Shown piece by piece: positions 19,560 through 31,965 of a stretch of DNA of 64,000 nt (position 1 is the first letter of the stretch; the number at the start of each line of letters is the position of its first letter). Where the stretch lies: positions 4,806,501-4,870,500 of the forward strand of contig OX291557.1 in NCBI GenBank assembly GCA_946406115.1, in the 5' to 3' direction. The translations under genes and the position numbers were made by a program. Below the pieces are notes generated by a model, which was not told where the DNA came from, did not search any database, and saw only the letters and a list, made by a program, of their open reading frames with translations. The stretch is from Apoda limacodes (taxonomy: Eukaryota > Arthropoda > Insecta > Lepidoptera > Limacodidae).

Positions 19560-20120
19560 TAAGATGAGTGTGTTAAGTTATCCCTCCCTGTATCCTAAAA
19601 CGGAACGATACAGCCTAAACACCTTGTGCATAGAGCTAGAAGAAGGTTGGCGATGTCAAGTACGTTATCCTTTCCTGATGCCTTGTTTTGAAAAATATGA
19701 CGTAAACGCCTTGTGCATAGAGCTAGTAGAAGGTTCGTCTGTATCTGTGTCAAAACATATTTTCTCTCCTATATCCTAATACGGAACGATACGGCCTAAA
19801 CACCTTGTGCATAGAGCTAGAAGAAGGTTGGTCATGTCAAGTACGTTATCCTTTCCTGTTGCCTTGTTTTGAAAAATACGGCCTAAACGCCTTGTGCATT
19901 GAGCTAGTAGAAGGTTTGTCTGTATCTGTGTCAAAACATATTTTCTCTCCTATATCCTAATACGGAACGATACGGCCTAAACGCCTTGTGCATAGAGCTA
20001 GAAGAAGGTTGGTCATGTCAAGTACGTTATCCTTTCCTGTTGCCTTGTTTTGAAAAATACGGCCTAAACACCTTGTGCATAGAGCTAGAAGAAGGTTGGT
20101 CTGTATCTAATCTATGTTAA
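19560..20120 (+). repeat. Subterminal satellite, 181-bp period with ~90-bp half units
   Basis: TATCCTAA-xx-CGGAACGATAC recurs at 19591, 19772 and 19953 (period 181). Within each unit CCTTGTGCATAGAGCTAG occurs twice, about 90 bp apart, with alternating tails (AAGAAGGTTGG and TAGAAGGTTCG). One inverted copy sits in the left arm at about 3676-3712. The array is therefore an expansion of Polinton subterminal sequence on one side only. Confidence 0.88.
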
Positions 20121-20449
20121 AACTTTTCTCTTTCCTGTAAAATAGGAGTCCGATCTGCTCGGAGCACATGTTTTCCTTTGTCATTGCAGTAAACGATAGG
20201 ATCTTACCTAGAACAAAATGGTTCAATTCCATTTAGTTGTTCTTCTATTTATCTTGTCTATCTTCAGACATATATTTTCAAGAATTAAACTAATTACAAA
20301 TGTTTATCTAAATGTCATAAATCCTAATTTAAACAAAATCTAGTGTAATAGTGTGCAAGTGGAAGTCATGAAAAATATTTATTGGTAAGTTTTTATTAGT
20401 AAATTAATCATTCGCTGTGGTTATTTAAAAAACTATTTCGTGTCGTTTA
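20121..20449. other. Gap between satellite and right TIR
   Basis: AT-rich and noncoding; nothing recognised. Confidence 0.5.
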
Positions 20450-20667
20450 CATCACCCAAATTGAAAACTTTGCGTAACCAATTTCAAAATGTTTATTGGG
20501 CATTCTGGCTCACTTTCCGCAGCGCAGATGCACGTAATCAATTCCAAAATGTTTATTGGGCATTCTGGCTCACTTTCCGCAGCGCAGATGCACGTAATCA
20601 ATTCCAAAATGTTTATTGGGCATCTTCACTGCTCCAATTGAGCTAGAATGCCCAATAAACACCTACT
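20450..20667 (-). repeat. Polinton right terminal inverted repeat
   Basis: Reverse complement of 3433-3650, ending CCCAATAAACACCTACT. It contains the same 60-bp internal units. It differs from the left arm near the outer end, where a stretch of the 60-bp unit (CCCAATAAACATTTTGG) replaces a shorter sequence. The plus-strand 68-codon frame here is an artefact of the repeat. Confidence 0.93.
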
Positions 20668-20673
20668 AGCGTC
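20668..20673. repeat. 6-bp target-site duplication, right copy (AGCGTC)
   Basis: Exact match to 3427-3432 and directly abuts the right terminus. Confidence 0.9.
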
Positions 20674-20917
20674 TACCTGGCCGTTATCAATATCGAAAAA
20701 AAAATCACGTTTTTTGTATGGGAGCCCCCTTGAGTATTAATTTTGTTCTGTTTTTAGTATTTGCTGTTATAGCGGCAACAGATATACATATTTTTGAAAA
20801 TTTCAATTGTCTACCTATTACGGTTCATGAGATACAGCCTGGTGACAGACGGACCTACGGACGGACGGTGGAGTCTTAGTAATAGGGTCCCGTTTTTTAC
20901 CCTTTGCAACTCCTGCC
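20674..20917 (+). repeat. Lepidopteran dispersed repeat, right part
   Basis: Continues the repeat cut at 3432: CTACCTGGCCGTTATCAATA, then GAGATACAGCCTGGTGACAG and GGAGTCTTAGTAATAGGGTC, ending near TTTTTTACCCTTTG. The same 3' module is seen at 45370-45440 and a related one at 63740-63800. It is directly fused to a piggyBac remnant. Confidence 0.8.
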
Positions 20918-21054
20918 CACCAAACAAAAGGACGCATGAATGTCGACTATACTGTGCGAAATGCAACAAACCATATTGTCTGGATCACTTTATTGCTTCT
21001 ATTGCGATAAGAAATAAAAAGACTAACTTTAAAGTTATGTGCCATAAAAATTAG
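20918..21054 (+). pseudogene. piggyBac-like transposase, C-terminal zinc-ribbon remnant
   Basis: The frame reads CNSCPPNKRTHECRLYCAKC followed by NKPYCLDHF. Spacing of the Cys and His residues fits the Cys-rich C-terminal domain of piggyBac transposases (C-x2-C...C-x2-C...C-x2-H). No DDD catalytic core is found nearby, so this is only the tail of an old copy. A second copy lies at 25585-25719 and lacks two bases inside the motif region. Confidence 0.6.
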
Positions 21055-23804
21055 TTTTTTATAATAATTTTAACAGACTGTATATTTTGCATATTTTACT
21101 TTTAGAAAAATTTTAATTTTTTAAGATGTTAATGAGAGAAAAATGAAAATTGCATACGCTTATGATATCTCTATTTTGCCAAAAAAAAGTAACGTATGTG
21201 TTTAATTTAAACACCATTTAAGACTGTGTTTATTTAAGAAAGATATCTTTTGGTCTTGAATTTAAAAAGGCAGAGGCTGACCTAAAGATACTTAAAAAAA
21301 TCTACATGTTCAAAAAGTAGCCTCCCAAACGATGAGTGGTACTAAGCAGTAAAATAAGTTATATCAGTAGGTAGGTACTCTAACTAAAACTAAAACTGAC
21401 AACCTTTACCGCCGTTTCGGAAATGCCAAGGAGTTCTTAAAAGAAGAAACGGCAAGAAACTCTTTAACCGAAAATCTAACTAGTCAAAGCAATCAGGTAT
21501 ATGAGTGTAGGTATCTAGTATACCTGATAAATATCTAGTATACCTGATAAATAGCGCCTGAGTGATCTGTGTAAAGCTCCATCCGGCGGCGACGTATTCC
21601 GTGAATGCTGAACTTCTATCACAATGACAAAATTGATATACAAAAATCAATTAATTAATTTATTTATTTAATTTTAGTTACAAAATATAAAAATCTCTTT
21701 TGTTTACTTTTTTTTGTTGTTGGCTTTTTTTAAATTAAATTTTGTCACTTCTAGTTGTTTTATGTTCAGTCGTTTTACAAGAACTACGTTTTTGTAATGA
21801 AATTTAAAAATTGAAGTTTTAAGAGACAAAGATTGTTTTGTCAATAATGACAGGTACAATTAAACCATAAATTAAAGGAACAAGTTTACTTACCTCAATA
21901 GTTGTTGTTGTACATAAATGGACAACGTCTGTCTGTCCTATGTCTTCTAAAGGGTCCTAAAGGAGCCCTAAATTATAGCCTAAACTGAGAGAGGACATAA
22001 AGGCAGGAACAAGATCTAACTTAAAACTTAAATTAAAGGTATATAAATATGAATTAACTTCCCTGAGTCCACAAGTTTGACCTTACTTCAATGTAACTGG
22101 CACAAAGCACTTTTAAACTTAACACCTTTTTATATAATTAACAACACATTTCTGAGAAAATAGGTTATTTTTAATTTGTACAAACTAATGACAACCACAA
22201 AAAGTGTTGCCAGAAACAAAACAGGTTGCGTTCGGAACCAAGGCGTGGCCCCTATAGCAACGGTACAAAACAAAGATGCTTTTGCAATAAGTGGCAGCGG
22301 CTCAAAGGCGTTGTATTGTCCTTTCGGTAGGTGGTGCAATGAGTTTTATTAAGTTGAAGCATAAGAAATTCTGGTCAGAAGAGATCATTGACGCGATCGA
22401 AAGATAGGCAAGGAACCAAAAAATGCACAGAGAATAAATTAATAGCTAAAAAACCTTTTTTGTAAAATGGCTTTTATTTAAATGCTCTTTTATGTATATG
22501 ATCATAAAAGTTTGTCGCGCGATTAACTTGTGTTAGATTTTAATTTCTTCTTTTAAGAGCATTAAAAAACAAACATTTTTTAAAAAGGTTTTCTTGCTTT
22601 TAATTTAGTTTTACTTTTTAGTTGTCGCTGGTTAGGTTTCTGAGTCTGACGAAACACAGTTCCGGGTTTTATTTTGGAATTGCCTTCTCCTAGACAGGTT
22701 GCAGACCAACGACGATGACGCCCATTTCACCAAATGACACAAGTCAAAGTAAATCAACCGATGTTACAGGCTCAAAAAATGCTACCTTAAGAATAATCGA
22801 GGTCTTTACACCAAATTTTTAACCTGCCTTGTTATTCTCAGCGAACCCTATCTGGCGACGCCTATGTTTAATTGCCACCGTTATTCTAAAGTGGACTAAG
22901 CGGATATAGTAAAATTATGTTAACTAAAAAAGGATCTCACGATAAATTAGGGAAATAGAAAATCTCATGCACTCACCTTCGAATGTAGATATTGGTACTT
23001 CAATCCACTCAAAGTTCGTGATCACGTACTTCACTACGGCACTATGATACACCAGTAAATCCTTCAGGAACTCCTGTTATTACCGTAAGACACACACAGC
23101 GTTTCAGCGACAATGGGCACAGGCATCAGTCAATTGTAAGCGGGTTGTGAAAAAAATATTAACGTATGTTAGAATTATTAGCGGAATTCACAATATGCGT
23201 AATTCATGATATGTCATTTTGGTAACGACTACTATATTTAATTAAAAAATATATTTATAATTCATCAACCTTTATCTCACAAGCAGGTACATTGTATAGT
23301 ACCTGCTCAACACAAAAACGCGCAACGATGGTTTTGGTTATGGACTTAGAAACTATCAGCAATTATACAATCACGCAGCCACTTTACGAATAAGAAACAC
23401 AGGCCCCCCGACTTTTGGCAATTTCGCATTTTGTATAAAGATAATAAAAGGCACAGGAATTTCATTGAATTAAATTTATTATTAGGCTAGCAAATGATTA
23501 TTGTTATATTGTGACTTTTCCCTACGTAACACGTTACATACTTATTCAATATTGTATGCTTCTTAGTAAAATAATACTTGTTAAGAAAGAACATGACAAA
23601 ATACAAGGCTCCTATTTCTTATGCTGCTATATTCAAAGCTTTACCAGACTTCAACCTTATTATATTGGGTTACTAAATTCGACTGGAAGGCAGGGATTTG
23701 TTAAATTCAGAATATTTCAGTACATTTAATTCTGCTATCTGTGCGTGAAATAAATTAGGCGACAAATTAAAACACGATCTATTTGCTGCGTTCTAAGGGG
23801 TTTT

Positions 23805-24020
23805 TTTAAACCATTGAGATGGCAAACAAGTTGACGGTCCGGCCGTAAGCGGTCACCGCATAGCCTAGGGATGCTTGCAACACCTAGGGCATATCTCGCA
23901 TGTTGCCGACCCTTTTAAAAATCTAATAACTTCTTTCTTTAAGAGCGTCATATTGTAGTCCTTAGAGAAAACCTTGGCAAGGAGCTCATTCACAACCTTA
24001 CGGTCGCGGGAGAGAGTTAT
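23805..24020 (-). repeat. LINE 3' fragment (copy 1)
   Basis: On the minus strand it reads CTCTCCCGCGACCGTAAGGT, GTGAATGAGCTCCTTGCC and ends TTTGCCATCTCAATGGTTTAAAA. It matches the end of the LINE at 1848-2334 in order. Paired with 28472-28687 in the second duplication copy. Confidence 0.75.
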
Positions 24021-24071
24021 CCTTTTATTATTTTATAAATTGACTTGTTTAATATTTTAGGCAGACGTATA

Positions 24072-24318
24072 GACAAACTAGCTTTTGCCCGCGGTTCCGC
24101 CCGCCTTAAATACGGTTATCGGTGTAGGATTTCAAAGGCAACTCCTCAATTATAGGAATAAAAACCGAGTCACATTTGAAGTTTTCATGTAGCCTATTTT
24201 CATTGTTCTAAAACTATCTCCATGCCAAATTTAATCTACATCGGTTCAGCGGTTTAAGAGTGAAGAGGTAACAAACAGACAGACAGAGTTACTTTCGCAT
24301 TTATAATATTAGTATGAA
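24072..24318 (+). repeat. Lepidopteran repeat ending TATAATATTAGTATG (copy 1)
   Basis: It starts ACTAGCTTTTGCCCGCGG, contains CAGACAGACAGAGTTAC and ends TTCGCATTTATAATATTAG followed by TATGAAT. Further members lie at 28739-28985, 38425-38560 and 47911-48269. The family is abundant in Lepidoptera; class not assigned here. Confidence 0.75.
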
Positions 24319-24989
24319 TAACATTTTTTACGTCACGTGTATAAAAAAAGTGCACGCAACATTGTAGCACGATGCATTTACAAGAAGTTGATCAAGATTG
24401 ACCAATCTAACGATGAATTCACGGAGAAAAATGCAAAAATTACATTACGATGTTCATTTGCATCGGTATATAAAAAATAATAGGTCTCACAGCGGATTTT
24501 TCAGTAATAGTTATAGTTCATGATAACGCTGGCCCTGTTCCTGTATATTATCTAGTTTGTCATTAAGAGCTTTGATGCGTTTGAAGATTATATAATTATA
24601 TCATGCCACGTTAAATTATCGGAAATTTTTATGATGACGTTCTTGACAATTAGCTATTACATACTGATTTTTCAAGTCGTTGACCCATTTAATTTCAATG
24701 AAGGCTAGAAACAATAAACAGTGTCTTCTACGGATTAAATTTGGTGACAAACCATGAATAAAACATGAATATCGTAATAATTTTACTAGATAATGTAGTT
24801 ACAAAGTATCATGATATTAACAAGAAGCTTTCTTAAAAATATGTTGCCGTGTCGTCATGTTGTACGTTCTTAAGAATTATACGTTAGACACCCCTGCATT
24901 TTATTTTGCCTGTCCTTAAGAATTATCAGGAACAGTTGTAATAAATTGTTCATATTATTTTTAATCTATACCTTAATTTGCGGCAACTT

Positions 24990-25075
24990 ACTATCCAACT
25001 GGCTAGCTCAGCGGTTAAATATGGTATGTATAACACCAGAGGTCCTGCGATTGATTCCCACACGAATCATCAAAA
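24990..25075 (+). repeat. tRNA-derived SINE head (copy 1)
   Basis: TGGCTAGCTCAGCGG resembles a pol III A box and GGTCCTGCGATTGATTCC a B box, at tRNA-like spacing. The cloverleaf is not intact, so this is a SINE-type remnant and not a tRNA gene. Repeated at 29657-29742. Confidence 0.55.
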
Positions 25076-25149
25076 CGAACTGGAAGTTTTTAATCTATAA
25101 AACGAATGGTGCTCCATACACATCATTGTAAGAGTACTACACCATTACC

Positions 25150-25305
25150 ATACGAATATCTCATATGTATGGTATGGTAATGGCAATGGTCATGGTAATG
25201 ACAATGACGATAGTGATCGTAATAACAATGGTAATGGTAAAATGGCAATGACGATCGTAATGATAATGGTAATGTCAATAGTAATGGTAATGGTAATTAT
25301 CACTA
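25150..25305 (+). repeat. Imperfect ATGGTA/AATGGC microsatellite (copy 1)
   Basis: About 150 bp of degenerate trinucleotide and hexanucleotide repeats (ATGGTAATGGCAATGGTC). Nearly identical copy at about 29817-29972. Confidence 0.85.
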
Positions 25306-25531
25306 TCGTTTCCTGATAAATGTACAAAAAAAACATGTTCGCATTAACAACAAGATTTCTTGTCATTTTTTAGGTCTGCCTCTATTATAAAAACACTAAT
25401 TCCTGATAATTCTTCAGTTCATGCATGACCCAATTACATGCAATACTTCAGCGCTATCCGTACAGTACTTAAGTATCATCATTTAATTTACATGACTTTA
25501 TATCAGTTTCCTGTTAATATATATGTTTGGT

Positions 25532-28500
25532 ACGGTGGAGTCTTAGTAATAGGGTCCCGTTTTTTACCCTTTGCAACTCCTGCCCACCAAACAAAAGGAC
25601 GCATGAATGTCGACTATACTGCAAAATGCAACAAACCATATTGTCTGGATCACTTTATTGCTTCTATTGCGATAAGAAATAAAAAGACTAACTTTAAAGT
25701 TATGTGCCATAAAAATTAGTTTTTTATAATAATTTTAACAGACTGTATATTTTGCATATTTTACTTTTAGAAAAATTTTAATTTTTTAAGATGTTAATGA
25801 GAGAAAAATGAAAATTGCATACGCTTATGATATCTCTATTTTGCCAAAAAAAAGTAACGTATGTGTTTAATTTAAACACCATTTAAGACTGTGTTTATTT
25901 AAGAAAGATATCTTTTGGTCTTGAATTTAAAAAGGCAGAGGCTGACCTAAAGATACTTAAAAAAATCTACATGTTCAAAAAGTAGCCTCCCAAACGATGA
26001 GTGGTACTAAGCAGTAAAATAAGTTATATCAGTAGGTAGGTACTCTAACTAAAACTAAAACTGACAACCTTTACCGCCGTTTCGGAAATGCCAAGGAGTT
26101 CTGAAAAGAAGAAACGGCAAGAAACTCTTTAACCGAAAATCTAACTAGTCAAAGCAATCAGGTATATGAGTGTAGGTATCTAGTATACCTGATAAATATC
26201 TAGTATACCTGATAAATAGCGCCTGAGTGATCTGTGTAAAGCTCCATCCGGCGGCGACGTATTCCGTGAATGCTGAACTTCTATCACAATGACAAAATTG
26301 ATATACAAAAATCAATTAATTAATTTATTTATTTAATTTTAGTTACAAAATATAAAAATCTCTTTTGTTTACTTTTTTTTGTTGTTGGCTTTTTTTAAAT
26401 TAAATTTTGTCACTTCTAGTTGTTTTATGTTCAGTCGTTTTACAAGAACTACGTTTTTGTAATGAAATTTAAAAATTGAAGTTTTAAGAGACAAAGATTG
26501 TTTTGTCAATAATGACAGGTACAATTAAACCATAAATTAAAGGAACAAGTTTACTTACCTCAATAGTTGTTGTTGTACATAAATGGACAACGTCTGTCTG
26601 TCCTATGTCTTCTAAAGGGTCCTAAAGGAGCCCTAAATTATAGCCTAAACTGAGAGAGGACATAAAGGCAGGAACAAGATCTAACTTAAAACTTAAATTA
26701 AAGGTATATAAATATGAATTAACTTCCCTGAGTCCACAAGTTTGACCTTACTTCAATGTAACTGGCACAAAGCACTTTTAAACTTAACACCTTTTTATAT
26801 AATTAACAACACATTTCTGAGAAAATAGGTTATTTTTAATTTGTACAAACTAATGACAACCACAAAAAGTGTTGCCAGAAACAAAACAGGTTGCGTTCGG
26901 AACCAAGGCGTGGCCCCTATAGCAACGGTACAAAACAAAGATGCTTTTGCAATAAGTGGCAGCGGCTCAAAGGCGTTGTATTGTCCTTTCGGTAGGTGGT
27001 GCAATGAGTTTTATTAAGTTGAAGCATAAGAAATTCTGGTCAGAAGAGATCATTGACGCGATCGAAAGATAGGCAAGGAACCAAAAAATGCACAGAGAAT
27101 AAATTAATAGCTAAAAAACCTTTTTTGTAAAATGGCTTTTATTTAAATGCTCTTTTATGTATATGATCATAAAAGTTTGTCGCGCGATTAACTTGTGTTA
27201 GATTTTAATTTCTTCTTTTAAGAGCATTAAAAAACAAACATTTTTTAAAAAGGTTTTCATGCTTTTAATTTAGTTTTACTTTTTAGTTGTCGCTGGTTAG
27301 GTTTCTGAGTCTGACGAAACACAGTTCCGGGTTTTATTTTGGAATTGCCTTCTCCTAGACAGGTTGCAGACCAACGACGATGACGCCCATTTCACCAAAT
27401 GACACAAGTCAAAGTAAATCAACCGATGTTACAGGCTCAAAAAATGCTACCTTAAGAATAATCGAGGTCTTTACACCAAATTTTTAACCTGCCTTGTTAT
27501 TCTCAGCGAACCCTATCTGGCGACGCCTATGTTTAATTGCCACCGTTATTCTAAAGTGGACTAAGCGGATATAGTAAAATTATGTTAACTAAAAAAGGAT
27601 CTCACGATAAACTAAGGATATAATAGGAATCTCATGCACTCACCTTCGAATGTAGATATTGGTACTTCAATCCACTCAAAGTTCGTGATCACGTACTTCA
27701 CTACGGCACTATGATACACCAGTAAATCCTTCAGGAACTCCTGTTATTACCGTAAGACACACACAGCGTTTCAGCGACAATGGGCACAGGCATCAGTCAA
27801 TTGTAAGCGGGTTGTGAAAAAAATATTAACGTATGTTAGAATTATTAGCGGAATTCACAATATGCGTAATTCATGATATGTCATTTTGGTAACGACTACT
27901 ATATTTAATTAAAAAATATATTTATAATTCATCAACCTTTATCTCACAAGCAGGTACATTGTATAGTACCTGCTCAACACAAAAACGCGCAACGATGGTT
28001 TTGGTTATGGACTTAGAAACTATCAGCAATTATACAATCACGCAGCCACTTTACGAATAAGAAACACAGGCCCCCCGACTTTTGGCAATTTCGCATTTTG
28101 TATAAAGATAATAAAAGGCACAGGAATTTCATTGAATTAAATTTATTATTAGGCTAGCAAATGATTATTGTTATATTGTGACTTTTCCCTACGTAACACG
28201 TTACATACTTATTCAATATTGTATGCTTCTTAGTAAAATAATACTTGTTAAGAAAGAACATGACAAAATACAAGGCTCCTATTTCTTATGCTGCTATATT
28301 CAAAGCTTTACCAGACTTCAACCTTATTATATTGGGTTACTAAATTCGACTGGAAGGCAGGGATTTGTTAAATTCAGAATATTTCAGTACATTTAATTCT
28401 GCTATCTGTGCGTGAAATAAATTAGGCGACAAATTAAAACACGATCTATTTGCTGCGTTCTAAGGGGTTTTTTTAAACCATTGAGATGGCAAACAAGTTG

Positions 28501-30197
28501 ACGGTCCGGCCGTAAGCGGTCACCGCATAGCCTAGGGATGCTTGCAACACCTAGGGCATATCTCGCATGTTGCCGACCCTTTTAAAAATCTAATAACTTC
28601 TTTCTTTAAGAGCGTCATATTGTAGTCCTTAGAGAAAACCTTGGCAAGGAGCTCATTCACAACCTTACGGTCGCGGGAGAGAGTTATCCTTTTATTATTT
28701 TATAAATTGACTTGTTTAATATTTTAGGCAGACGTATAGACAAACTAGCTTTTGCCCGCGGTTCCGCCCGCCTTAAATACGGTTATCGGTGTAGGATTTC
28801 AAAGGCAACTCCTCAATTATAGGAATAAAAACCGAGTCACATTTGAAGTTTTCATGTAGCCTATTTTCATTGTTCTAAAACTATCTCCATGCCAAATTTA
28901 ATCTACATCGGTTCAGCGGTTTAAGAGTGAAGAGGTAACAAACAGACAGACAGAGTTACTTTCGCATTTATAATATTAGTATGAATAACATTTTTTACGT
29001 CACGTGTATAAAAAAAGTGCACGCAACATTGTAGCACGATGCATTTACAAGAAGTTGATCAAGATTGACCAATCTAACGATGAATTCACGGAGAAAAATG
29101 CAAAAATTACATTACGATGTTCATTTGCATCGGTATATAAAAAATAATAGGTCTCACAGCGGATTTTTCAGTAATAGTTATAGTTCATGATAACGCTGGC
29201 CCTGTTCCTGTATATTATCTAGTTTGTCATTAAGAGCTTTGATGCGTTTGAAGATTATATAATTATATCATGCCACGTTAAATTATCGGAAATTTTTATG
29301 ATGACGTTCTTGACAATTAGCTATTACATACTGATTTTTCAAGTCGTTGACCCATTTAATTTCAATGAAGGCTAGAAACAATAAACAGTGTCTTCTACGG
29401 ATTAAATTTGGTGACAAACCATGAATAAAACATGAATATCGTAATAATTTTACTAGATAATGTAGTTACAAAGTATCATGATATTAACAAGAAGCTTTCT
29501 TAAAAATATGTTGCCGTGTCGTCATGTTGTACGTTCTTAAGAATTATACGTTAGACACCCCTGCATTTTATTTTGCCTGTCCTTAAGAATTATCAGGAAC
29601 AGTTGTAATAAATTGTTCATATTATTTTTAATCTATACCTTAATTTGCGGCAACTTACTATCCAACTGGCTAGCTCAGCGGTTAAATATGGTATGTATAA
29701 CACCAGAGGTCCTGCGATTGATTCCCACACGAATCATCAAAACGAACTGGAAGTTTTTAATCTATAAAACGAATGGTGCTCCATACACATCATTGTAAGA
29801 GTACTACACCATTACCATACGAATATCTCATATGTATGGTATGGTAATGGCAATGGTCATGGTAATGACAATGACGATAGTGATCGTAATAACAATGGTA
29901 ATGGTAAAATGGCAATGACGATCGTAATGATAATGGTAATGTCAATAGTAATGGTAATGGTAATTATCACTATCGTTTCCTGATAAATGTACAAAAAAAA
30001 CATGTTCGCATTAACAACAAGATTTCTTGTCATTTTTTAGGTCTGCCTCTATTATAAAAACACTAATTCCTGATAATTCTTCAGTTCATGCATGACCCAA
30101 TTACATGCAATACTTCAGCGCTATCCGTACAGTACTTAAGTATCATCATTTAATTTACATGACTTTATATCAGTTTCCTGTTAATATATATGTTTGG
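25532..30197 (+). repeat. Tandem duplication, copy 2 (4.67 kb)
   Basis: Second copy of 20865-25531. It ends at TATATATGTTTGG before unique sequence AAGCTGAGTCG. It carries the same embedded repeats shifted by about 4667 bp (LINE fragment 28472-28687, repeat 28739-28985, SINE head 29657-29742, microsatellite about 29817-29972). Three identical small open frames in each copy are by-products of the duplication and not evidence for genes. Confidence 0.96.
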
Positions 30198-31671
30198 AAG
30201 CTGAGTCGTTTTTTGTGAGGTATTCCTGATGAGTTATTGAGAATCACTCATAAAACGAAGGGTACATTTTTTCAGTGTGGTACCTCCTCCTCGTTTAGCT
30301 TGTTTTGACCTAATTAAATAAAAAAAATTGGATTGTAACCGGCACAGGTACATAAAAAGGCCTTCGGCTGTAATATTAAAACCAATTCAAAGGGTTATAT
30401 TACAAAGGGGTATGCTAGTAAAGTAATATGTAAGTTGTTCCTTATCAGGTATTATGTGACGAGGATAAGCGTCATTAACCGTATTTTATGGACAATAAAT
30501 ATGTGAGGGCTATTCAATGCCGTAAACCGAGCTTATTAGAAATCAACTTTGTTGTATGTTATACTAATAAAGATTGGTGCTACATTGTTCTTCCTGTAGT
30601 GTGATACATATTTAGCCGTATTTCTTGAAAATACAACTGATGTTGGGGTGTGTAGTGAAGGTTTCTCATATGAAAAAGAAAATCACTAATAAATACAAAG
30701 TGAAGATTGAACGTTAATGGTCTCAGCGTAATCGTAGATTGTGTCACAAAGGACCAAAATAATGTATTTAAGGCGAGAGCGGTTGTTTGAATCCAAAGCG
30801 AAGCCAAAGATTCTGGAGTAAAATCTCGAGCGTAGAGAGTTTAAATAATTTTGGTACCGTGTGGCACGCTCTGCTTTTCTCTGTAAGAAGAATAAATAAG
30901 AGATGCTTTTAAAAGTGACGAAAATTTATATTTACATAACCAAATAACAAATTTATATTTCTCTGTATTTGTTTGGTAGTATATTGTATACGTAGTTGCT
31001 TAGTAAACAGTTTCTGCGTTCAATTTTAGACTTTCTTGATATTATGAATATTTCACTTCTACTGCTTGAATTCATCATTTATTCAATTTGTGTGTATTAA
31101 ATTAAAATTGCCTCTTACATTTTGAAGTAATAAAAAAAACAAATAAGAAGTTCCCGGGTTTTTTTTTTTGGTTGTTCAATACCGCTTAGGCAACCGTGTT
31201 TTTTTTCGAAAGCGGCCACGAAGCGAATTGCGTTCAAACTTTTAAGGTAATTAAATAGTGTTTTAAATTTAAAGGTCATTTCGGCACTGGTATTAAGTGC
31301 GCCGGAACGACCCAATCTGCTCGCACTTAACGAGGAACCCTTCGCCTCTTATCAAATAGATGATCGATTTTGTCTGAGATAATAATAATAATAATTCCGG
31401 TCTTTATTAGATTTATATATCAGCCTCTTACGTCCCCACTGTTGGGGCACGGCCTACCCTCATCGAGGGCATTATTTAGATTATATTTTTTTTAATTAAC
31501 AAGAACACCTACAGTTACATAATTTGAAAATAAAAGCTTATTCATAAACAAACACCTTCTATAAATAAGAGTTAACCTACAAAATGAGACTTAAAAGAGT
31601 TGTCGGAAGACATACATATTTTATATATCAGGAGGTACTTACAGAGCGAACAAGTCATAAGGCTTTTGCAT
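30198..31671. other. No gene seen; short repeat segments
   Basis: AT-rich. At 31380-31480 an ATA microsatellite is followed by CCGGTCTTTATTAG and CCACTGTTGGGGCACGGCCT, part of a widespread lepidopteran repeat. A 66-codon minus-strand frame at 31115-31315 sits in a moderately GC-rich patch but has no recognisable family. Confidence 0.45.
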
Positions 31672-31965
31672 TTATCTGTGGTGGCCCAGGGGTTTAAATT
31701 TCACCTTGTGTGTTGAGTCGCGGAGGTTCAAACCCAATGTATACCAATAAGTCTTTTTCTTAATTTCTTAAATAATTGATTATTCACACTACACGCTTTC
31801 GGTGAAGGAAAGCATCGTGAGGAAACCTGCATACGTCAGAAAATAAAGATGTTACTCTGTGATGTCCACAATTCGCACTGGGCCTGCGTGTGGACTATGG
31901 CCCAAATCACCTTCTGTGGGGATAGGCCGTGTCCTAACAGTGGAGACGTATGAGGTTGATTTATA
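31672..31965 (+). mobile_element. Lepidopteran tRNA-derived SINE
   Basis: It begins with a tRNA-like part (GTGGTGGCCCAGGGGTTTAA and a degenerate B box GGAGGTTCAAACCC). The characteristic body follows: CGGTGAAGGAAAGCATCGTG, AGGAAACCTGCATAC, and GGGCCTGCGTGTGGACTATG with GGCCGTGTCCTAACAGTGG near the 3' end. These blocks recur in many moth SINEs. No target duplication was resolved. Confidence 0.8.

Larger units (their letters stand above)
3433..20667. mobile_element. Polinton/Maverick (adintovirus-like) element, 17,235 bp
   Basis: It is bounded by TIRs of about 218 bp, ends 5'-AG...CT-3', and carries a 6-bp TSD. It encodes the diagnostic Polinton set: protein-primed PolB, retroviral-type integrase, A32-like ATPase, adenovirus-type protease, and major and minor jelly-roll capsid proteins. 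It also has a PLA2-domain protein of the kind reported for adintoviruses. Plus-strand genes occupy 3973-10827, minus-strand genes about 11000-17843, with convergent 3' ends. Visible breaks: two single-base frameshifts in PolB (both in homopolymers) and a TGA that shortens the integrase. All capsid-block frames are open, so the insertion appears young. Whether it makes particles is unknown. Confidence 0.95.
20865..25531 (+). repeat. Tandem duplication, copy 1 (4.67 kb)
   Basis: Collinear with 25532-30197 at a constant offset of about 4667 bp. The unit opens with ACGGTGGAGTCTTAG and closes with CCTGTTAATATATATGTTTGG. Differences that I noticed are few: a 2-base difference near 20955, T/G near 21433, T/A near 22590, and a small cluster near 22949-22965. 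Contents are noncoding: piggyBac zinc-ribbon remnant, LINE 3' fragment, TATAATATTAGTATG-type repeat, tRNA-like SINE head and a GGTAAT-rich microsatellite. 21055-23804 contains nothing recognisable. Confidence 0.96.

Noticed and set aside
22130..22339. 69-, 72- and 61-codon frames conserved between two loci (22130/26795, 23511/28178, 24946/29613)
   Set aside because: They are identical only because the whole 4.67-kb segment is duplicated; no independent evidence of coding.
24990..25075. tRNA gene
   Set aside because: A and B boxes are present but the acceptor stem does not pair and the copy sits among repeats; best explained as a SINE head. The same holds for 46468-46545.
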